A DNA stretch of 10,343 nucleotides. Origin: an uncultured bacterium. Lineage in GTDB: Bacteria; Actinomycetota; Coriobacteriia; Coriobacteriales; Coriobacteriaceae. Under the pieces are notes generated by a model, which saw nothing but the letters and a program-made list of their open reading frames with translations, had not been told where the DNA came from and searched no databases. Shown here one piece after another: positions 7,369 to 10,343 of the stretch. The translations under genes and the position numbers were made by a program. Location: the NCBI GenBank assembly GCA_905214615.1, contig CAJMMX010000069.1, positions 1 through 10,343 of the forward strand, written 5' to 3'. Positions within the stretch are counted from its first letter, which is position 1, and each line of letters starts with the position of its first letter.

Positions 7369-7411
7369 CAAGACCACCACAAAAGTGCCTGTCCCCTTTG
7401 TGGTGGTCTTG
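7369..7411 (-). repeat. G-core hairpin element C: perfect 15-bp inverted repeat after lgt
   Basis: Arms CAAGACCACCACAAA (7369-7383) and TTTGTGGTGGTCTTG (7397-7411) are perfect reverse complements around a 13-base loop. On the minus strand the loop reads GGGGACAGGCACT. It starts one base after the lgt stop codon. No T-run follows the second arm (it continues CCGAGTTTG), so it is a strong hairpin but not a typical Rho-independent terminator. It could still reduce read-through into the DUF6020-like gene or protect the lgt 3' end. Confidence 0.8.
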
Positions 7412-7412
7412 G

Positions 7413-8234
7413 TTAGGCGTCGAGGTAGATGCGCTGGGGGCGATTGCGGTGTCGGGCGAAGATGATGAGCACCAGGCCGGCAATCACGAGCGGCAAACTC
7501 AGCAGCTGACCCATGGTGATGACACCGCCCAGCAGATAGCCCAGCTGGGCATCGGGCACGCGCACGAACTCGACGAGGAAGCGGACGATGCCGTAGCCCA
7601 TCACAAACACGCCCATAAACGTGCCCTGGGGCAGCAGCGGCTTTTTGCGACTGAGCACCTGCAGGATGCAAAAGAGCACAATGCCCTCTAGAAACGCCTC
7701 GTAGAGCTGGGAGGGATGGCGCGGCATATCGCCCGCGGTGCCGCCAAAGACCACACCCCAGGGCAGATCGGTCGGCTTACCCCACAGCTCGCCGTTGACG
7801 AAATTGGCGCAGCGTCCCAGGCACAGCGCCAGCGGAGCGCCGATAACGGCAAGGTCGGCGACGGTCCAGGCGTCGAGCTTATACATGCGGCACACGATGA
7901 TGCCGCCCAAGATGCCGCCGACCAGGCCACCGTGGAAGCTCATGCCGCCCTCGTTGGTGGCAAAGATCTCGAGCGGGTGGGTCCAATAGTAGCCATCGCC
8001 GTAAAAGACGACGTAAAACAGGCGCGCGCCGATGATGAGGCCAAAGACCGCGCCGACCACGACGCTCGTCAGGTCATCAATCGTAATGTTGAAGCCCCAA
8101 CGACGCTGCGTGCGGTACATAACGACCGCCGTGAGCAGAGCACCGACCACGTAGGCCAGGCCGTACCAGTAGATGGTGATGGGGCCCGCCGAGATCGCGA
8201 CGGGATCAAGCATATGGTAGAGGTCGTTGAGCAT
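7413..8234 (-). CDS. lgt: Prolipoprotein diacylglyceryl transferase
   Basis: Lgt moves a diacylglyceryl group from phosphatidylglycerol to the lipobox cysteine of preprolipoproteins, the first step of lipoprotein maturation, in the cytoplasmic membrane. With the ATG at 8234 the protein is 273 residues and polytopic. It has the family landmarks: GGMSFHGGLVGG (96-107, His101), the Lgt signature GRCANFVNGELWG (140-152, with Arg141, Asn144 and Glu149), HPSQLYEA (173-180) and RFLVEFVRVPD (218-228). These match residues known to be essential in the E. coli enzyme (His103, Arg143, Asn146, Arg239 and neighbours). The frame is open to a TTG at 8261, but ATG at 8234 has AGGGGG 6 bases upstream and starts MLNDLYHMLDP, which is the normal N-terminus. 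A perfect 15-bp hairpin follows the stop codon. Confidence 0.97.
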   Translation of the reverse strand: MLNDLYHMLDPVAISAGPITIYWYGLAYVVGALLTAVVMYRTQRRWGFNITIDDLTSVVVGAVFGLIIGARLFYVVFYGDGYYWTHPLEIFATNEGGMSFHGGLVGGILGGIIVCRMYKLDAWTVADLAVIGAPLALCLGRCANFVNGELWGKPTDLPWGVVFGGTAGDMPRHPSQLYEAFLEGIVLFCILQVLSRKKPLLPQGTFMGVFVMGYGIVRFLVEFVRVPDAQLGYLLGGVITMGQLLSLPLVIAGLVLIIFARHRNRPQRIYLDA

Positions 8235-8240
8235 ATCGAT

Positions 8241-8246
8241 CCCCCT
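8241..8246 (-). promoter_or_regulatory. Ribosome site that fixes the lgt ATG start
   Basis: AGGGGG on the minus strand lies 6 bases before ATG at 8234. It argues against the longer TTG start at 8261. Confidence 0.65.
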
Positions 8247-8261
8247 GCTCCCTACATACAA

Positions 8262-8343
8262 ATGTGGCCGCGGGCCTTACGCTCGCAGCCGCATATTTGG
8301 GCGTAACGTCTATGCGGAGCGTACCGTCCGCAGCTTTCGCATC
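8262..8343. other. Intergenic gap between the NifU-type gene and lgt with two small inverted repeats
   Basis: The gap holds TTACGC/GCGTAA (8277-8282 and 8301-8306) and TGCGGA/TCCGCA (8313-8318 and 8327-8332). The latter starts about a dozen bases after the NifU-type stop codon. Neither is followed by a T-run on the minus strand, so I do not call a terminator. No clear promoter for lgt is visible. Confidence 0.35.
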
Positions 8344-8622
8344 TTAGAACGGCGCGTACTCGTCGTACAGGTCCTCGGCCTCGCCGGAAGCATTGACCTG
8401 CTCAACGCGGGTAACGCCGGGCACATGCTCCTTCAGGATGCGCTCGATACCCATGGAAAGGGTTAGCGAGCTCATGGGGCAGCCGGCGCAGGCGCCCTGC
8501 AGCTCCAGCTTGACAACACCCTCGTCGTCGACGCCCACATACTCCATATCGCCGCCATCGGCCTGCAGGTTGGGGCGAATCTCTTCAAGAACCTTCTTAA
8601 GCAGCTCTTCGTTAACAGCCAC
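8344..8622 (-). CDS. Stand-alone NifU-like C-terminal domain protein (Fe-S scaffold)
   Basis: This 92-residue protein is almost entirely a NifU C-terminal (Nfu-type) domain. LLKKVLEEIRPNLQADGGDM (starting near residue 7) leads into the cluster-binding CAGC at 45-48 (Cys45, Cys48) within GACAGCPMSS, and the domain ends with IERILKEHVPGVTRVEQV. Such proteins bind a [4Fe-4S] cluster between two subunits through the CxxC and pass it to target enzymes. There is no N-terminal scaffold or BFD-like domain and no suf or isc gene in the window, so it probably works as a free carrier. The start is GTG at 8622 with AAAGGAG 5 bases upstream. It lies about 170 bases downstream of the dCMP deaminase, across two hairpin elements. 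Confidence 0.95.
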   Translation of the reverse strand: MAVNEELLKKVLEEIRPNLQADGGDMEYVGVDDEGVVKLELQGACAGCPMSSLTLSMGIERILKEHVPGVTRVEQVNASGEAEDLYDEYAPF

Positions 8623-8733
8623 AGGGGCTCCTTTCTCACAATAACGCGGGCACGGCCGCGGACAGGGGCTATGTTACTACAGCCATGTACCCGCTTAGGC
8701 GCCAGCCATGCGTGCGGACACGACTTTCACGAG

Positions 8734-8764
8734 CAGTCAATTTGGGACGGGGCTCTTTTGGCTG
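8734..8764 (+). repeat. G-core hairpin element D
   Basis: Arms CAGTCAA (8734-8740) and TTGGCTG (8758-8764) pair over seven positions with one T-G wobble on the plus strand. The 17-base loop is TTTGGGACGGGGCTCTT. It lies in the gap between the dCMP deaminase and NifU-type genes, 18 bases from element B. The core GGGACGGGG is shared with the element at 10289-10323. Confidence 0.5.
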
Positions 8765-8770
8765 TTTTGC

Positions 8771-8782
8771 CGCCAGCTGGCG
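8771..8782. repeat. 12-bp perfect palindrome
   Basis: CGCCAGCTGGCG is its own reverse complement. It sits exactly between hairpin elements D and B. It could be a protein-binding site or a junction scar, or simply chance in GC-rich DNA. Confidence 0.4.
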
Positions 8783-8821
8783 TTGGCACGCGCTACTGCC
8801 GAGCCTGTCCCCCGGTACCAA
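8783..8821 (-). repeat. G-core hairpin element B, overlapping the end of the dCMP deaminase gene
   Basis: On the minus strand the arms TTGGTAC (8815-8821) and GTGCCAA (8783-8789) pair with one T-G wobble. Between them is GGGGGACAGGCTC. The left arm and core resemble element A, which also has TTGGTAC just before GGGGTCAGG. The element contributes the last nine sense codons and the stop codon of the dCMP deaminase gene. Confidence 0.5.
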
Positions 8822-9317
8822 TCTGGACATCGACGATGACCTGGCGGTAGCTGATGCCGCAGGAGTCGAGAATGCGGCGGCTGATACGGCCGTCATCGGT
8901 GTCGGCATACTTATTGTCCAGGTAGACGACCTCGCCCACGCCCACCTGCGCCAGGATCTTGGCGCAGTCGTGGCACGGGAACAGCGTGACGTAAACCGTG
9001 GAACCCTCGAGGTCCTTGAGCGAGCCACGGTAGTTGAGCACGGCGTTGGCCTCGGCATGGACCACGTAGTTGTGCTTGTCCTGCAGCGGGTCATCGCTCG
9101 TACCCCACGGGAAAAAGTCGTCGTTGAGCGCCGAGGGCGTGCCGTTGTAACCCACCGAAAGGATGCGGTGGTTGGTGCTGGCGATGCACGCTCCCACCTG
9201 CGTGTTGGGGTCCTTGCTGCGGCGCTGCGCGGCGATGGCCACGCTCATAAAGAACTCGTCCCAGCTAATAACGTCGCGGCGCTTGCCCGACGCGGTTTGA
9301 TGAAGATCGTCCGACAT
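8793..9317 (-). CDS. dCMP deaminase (zinc-dependent cytidine/deoxycytidylate deaminase family)
   Basis: The enzyme converts dCMP to dUMP, feeding thymidylate synthesis; the family also includes ComEB. From the ATG at 9317 the protein has 174 residues. The zinc-deaminase motifs are clear: HAEANA at 88-93 (His88 zinc ligand, Glu90 proton shuttle) and PCHDCAK at 114-120 (Cys115 and Cys118 zinc ligands). SVGYNGTPSA (54-63) and SWDEFFMSVA (18-27) are typical of the dCMP branch. Ending IVDVQIGTGGQARQ, the extreme C-terminus is coded by a hairpin repeat and is probably not part of the fold. The frame is open to an ATG at 9353, but that codon overlaps a TGC-TACAAT extended -10 box; the ATG at 9317 has GGAGG 8 bases upstream. 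Confidence 0.94.
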   Translation of the reverse strand: MSDDLHQTASGKRRDVISWDEFFMSVAIAAQRRSKDPNTQVGACIASTNHRILSVGYNGTPSALNDDFFPWGTSDDPLQDKHNYVVHAEANAVLNYRGSLKDLEGSTVYVTLFPCHDCAKILAQVGVGEVVYLDNKYADTDDGRISRRILDSCGISYRQVIVDVQIGTGGQARQ

Positions 9318-9325
9318 GGCAGACA

Positions 9326-9330
9326 CCTCC
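9326..9330 (-). promoter_or_regulatory. Ribosome site that fixes the dCMP deaminase start
   Basis: GGAGG on the minus strand lies 8 bases before ATG at 9317. The upstream ATG at 9353 has no such site. Confidence 0.65.
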
Positions 9331-9351
9331 GCAATCGCAATAGTTTGGCCC

Positions 9352-9360
9352 ATTGTAGCA
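9352..9360 (-). promoter_or_regulatory. Extended -10 promoter of the dCMP deaminase gene
   Basis: TGC-TACAAT on the minus strand fits an extended -10 element (TGn plus a five-of-six -10). No convincing -35 is seen, which is tolerated with extended -10 promoters. Transcription would start near 9345, leaving a leader of about 28 bases that contains the GGAGG ribosome site. Confidence 0.5.
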
Positions 9361-9368
9361 GGTGAAAG

Positions 9369-9403
9369 GTAGGGGCGCTTATCCCACCAGCCCCTCGCCC
9401 TAC
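9369..9403 (-). terminator. Weak hairpin at the coaX 3' end
   Basis: On the minus strand GTAGGGCG (beginning at the coaX stop codon) can pair with CGCCCCTAC, with one bulged C and a loop of about 18 bases. Only a short CTTT follows, so termination would be weak. It lies just upstream of the dCMP deaminase promoter. Confidence 0.3.
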
Positions 9404-10251
9404 GCGCGGCGGGGCTTTTGGTTGATGCGGTAGAGCTCGGCGAGACCCCGCAACGTCAGCGCGTCGTCTACCGTCAGGCTGTGGCCGACCAGCGCCGCAA
9501 GTGCCTCGGCATCGTCGCCGGTAATGACGATGGGCACATCGCCCTCCCCCGCGGCCTTGGTCGCGCGCATCTCGGCAAGCACCATGTCGAGCATGCCGTC
9601 GATGCGGGCTACCTCGCCCAAAACCACACCCGAGCGCATGGCCTCGCGCGTGTTGCGTCCGATGACGTGCGTTGGCGCCGAGGGCTCAACCTGGGGTAGG
9701 CGCGCTGCTGCCGCCGAAAGCGAACGGGCGCCGAGGGCCAGGCCTGGCGCGATAACGCCGCCCACAAAGGTACCGTGCGCGTCGATGACCTCGATATTGG
9801 TCGTCGTGCCCAGGTCAATCACGATGCACGGCGAGCCGTAGACGGCGCGGGCCGCCACGGCATCGGCGATGCGGTCGGGGCCGATCTCGGCCGGATCGTC
9901 GTAGTGCACGGGTATGCCGGTCTTAAGTCCCGGCCCCACGGTGAGCACGCGCCCCGTGCAGGTGCGGGAAAGTGCCGCCTTCCACGGGCGCTCGAGCGCC
10001 GGGACTACACAGCTCAGCACGGCCGCGGCGGGTGCAAGCACCCCGGGCACACCTGCATCGGCGGCGAGCGCGCCCATGACCTGCACAAGTCGCATGCGTG
10101 CCTCGTCGGCCGTGATGCTCGACGGCGTCGTGATCTCGCACGTCGCAAGCGGACATTCCTGCGCCGCGGCCGAATCCTCGGCAAACAGGCCAAAGCGAAT
10201 GAACGTGTTGCCCACGTCGACCGTCAATATATATGCGCACCCATTAAGCAT
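9400..10251 (-). CDS. coaX: Type III pantothenate kinase
   Basis: CoaX phosphorylates pantothenate with ATP, the first step of coenzyme A synthesis, and belongs to the ASKHA fold. This 283-residue protein has the phosphate-1 motif VDVGNTFIRFGLF (11-23), GPDRIADAVAA (124-134), the second phosphate-binding motif as VIDLGTTTNIEVI (144-156), GGVIAPGL (164-171) and VIGRNTREAMRSG (196-208). Two places differ from common CoaX sequences: DLGTTTN where D(F/L/A)GTATT is usual, and ITGDDA (243-248) where TGG is usual. The catalytic Asp12 and the GPDR motif are kept, so I expect an active enzyme. Length is a little above the usual 255-265. The ATG at 10251 has AAAGGAG 8 bases upstream. Type III enzymes are not feedback-inhibited by CoA and need a monovalent cation. 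Confidence 0.96.
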   Translation of the reverse strand: MLNGCAYILTVDVGNTFIRFGLFAEDSAAAQECPLATCEITTPSSITADEARMRLVQVMGALAADAGVPGVLAPAAAVLSCVVPALERPWKAALSRTCTGRVLTVGPGLKTGIPVHYDDPAEIGPDRIADAVAARAVYGSPCIVIDLGTTTNIEVIDAHGTFVGGVIAPGLALGARSLSAAAARLPQVEPSAPTHVIGRNTREAMRSGVVLGEVARIDGMLDMVLAEMRATKAAGEGDVPIVITGDDAEALAALVGHSLTVDDALTLRGLAELYRINQKPRRA

Positions 10252-10278
10252 CGCCGGCGCTCCTTTCGTCTGCCCAGC

Positions 10279-10284
10279 AGTATA
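10279..10284 (-). promoter_or_regulatory. Candidate -10 box (TATACT) of coaX
   Basis: TATACT on the minus strand lies about 30 bases before the coaX ATG. The place for a -35 box (about 10301-10307) falls inside the G-rich loop of hairpin element E, where no -35-like hexamer exists. Confidence 0.4.
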
Positions 10285-10288
10285 TCCC

Positions 10289-10323
10289 GATGATTATTCT
10301 GGGACGGGGATTTAAAAATCATC
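10289..10323 (+). repeat. G-core hairpin element E
   Basis: Arms GATGATTATT (10289-10298) and AAAAATCATC (10314-10323) pair at nine of ten positions. The 15-base loop holds TGGGACGGGGATTT, close to the core of element D. It sits immediately upstream of the coaX -10 box. Confidence 0.55.
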
Positions 10324-10343
10324 AGGTACGCAATGATTTTTAA
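10312..10343. repeat. Perfect 11-bp inverted repeat at the right edge
   Basis: TTAAAAATCAT (10312-10322) and ATGATTTTTAA (10333-10343) are perfect reverse complements around a 10-base loop. Read on the minus strand, the second arm ends in TTTTTAA, so it may end the transcript of the gene upstream of coaX. Its left arm is shared with element E, so the two hairpins exclude each other. The repeat may continue beyond the window. Confidence 0.6.

Noticed and set aside
8277..8332. Inverted repeats between the NifU-type gene and lgt as a terminator
   Set aside because: Six-base stems with long loops and no T-run on the minus strand; not enough for a terminator call.
8660..8700. GGACAGGGGCT near the NifU-type gene as a sixth element
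   Set aside because: The order of the core is different and the flanking arms pair over only about four bases.
9318..9353. Upstream ATG at 9353 for the dCMP deaminase
   Set aside because: It overlaps a probable extended -10 box and has no ribosome site; ATG at 9317 has GGAGG.

Overview
The window looks like chromosomal DNA from a high-GC Coriobacteriia-type actinobacterium, most likely Collinsella or a close relative. That assignment is an inference from codon use, the protein variants and the gene set; it was not checked against a database. All eleven genes I can support lie on the minus strand, so the window reads right to left in the direction of transcription. Coding density is high and no gene-free stretch exceeds about 205 bases. 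I see no tRNA, rRNA, CRISPR array, phage gene or intact transposase.

In transcription order: coaX (type III pantothenate kinase, 9400-10251); a zinc-dependent dCMP deaminase (8793-9317); a small stand-alone NifU-type Fe-S scaffold domain protein (8344-8622); lgt (prolipoprotein diacylglyceryl transferase, 7413-8234); a large polytopic membrane protein resembling the DUF6020 / GT-C glycosyltransferase type (5148-7331); a YebC-family protein (4176-4982) with a strong intrinsic terminator; a three-gene envelope-stress operon amaP - DUF2273 - asp23 (2529-4010) closed by a second strong terminator; a YitT-family membrane protein (1302-2324); and a zinc-ribbon polytopic membrane protein that runs off the left edge (1-1151).

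The amaP, DUF2273 and asp23 genes form a coherent module: in firmicutes AmaP anchors the Asp23 protein to the membrane, and the small DUF2273 membrane protein is encoded with them. lgt and the DUF6020-like gene both act at the envelope but are separated by a large hairpin element. The remaining genes are housekeeping.

The most unusual feature is not a gene. Five short hairpin-forming elements sit at gene ends or in gaps (5113-5147, 7369-7411, 8734-8764, 8783-8821, 10289-10323). Each has a related G-rich core, GGGG(A/T)CAGG or GGGACGGGG, in its loop, held between complementary arms whose sequence mostly differs from copy to copy. One copy supplies the end of the dCMP deaminase reading frame, one abuts the stop codon of the DUF6020-like gene, one lies one base after the lgt stop codon, and one sits against the coaX -10 box. 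They look like a dispersed small repeat family, possibly REP-like and mobilised in trans, but this needs genome-wide comparison.
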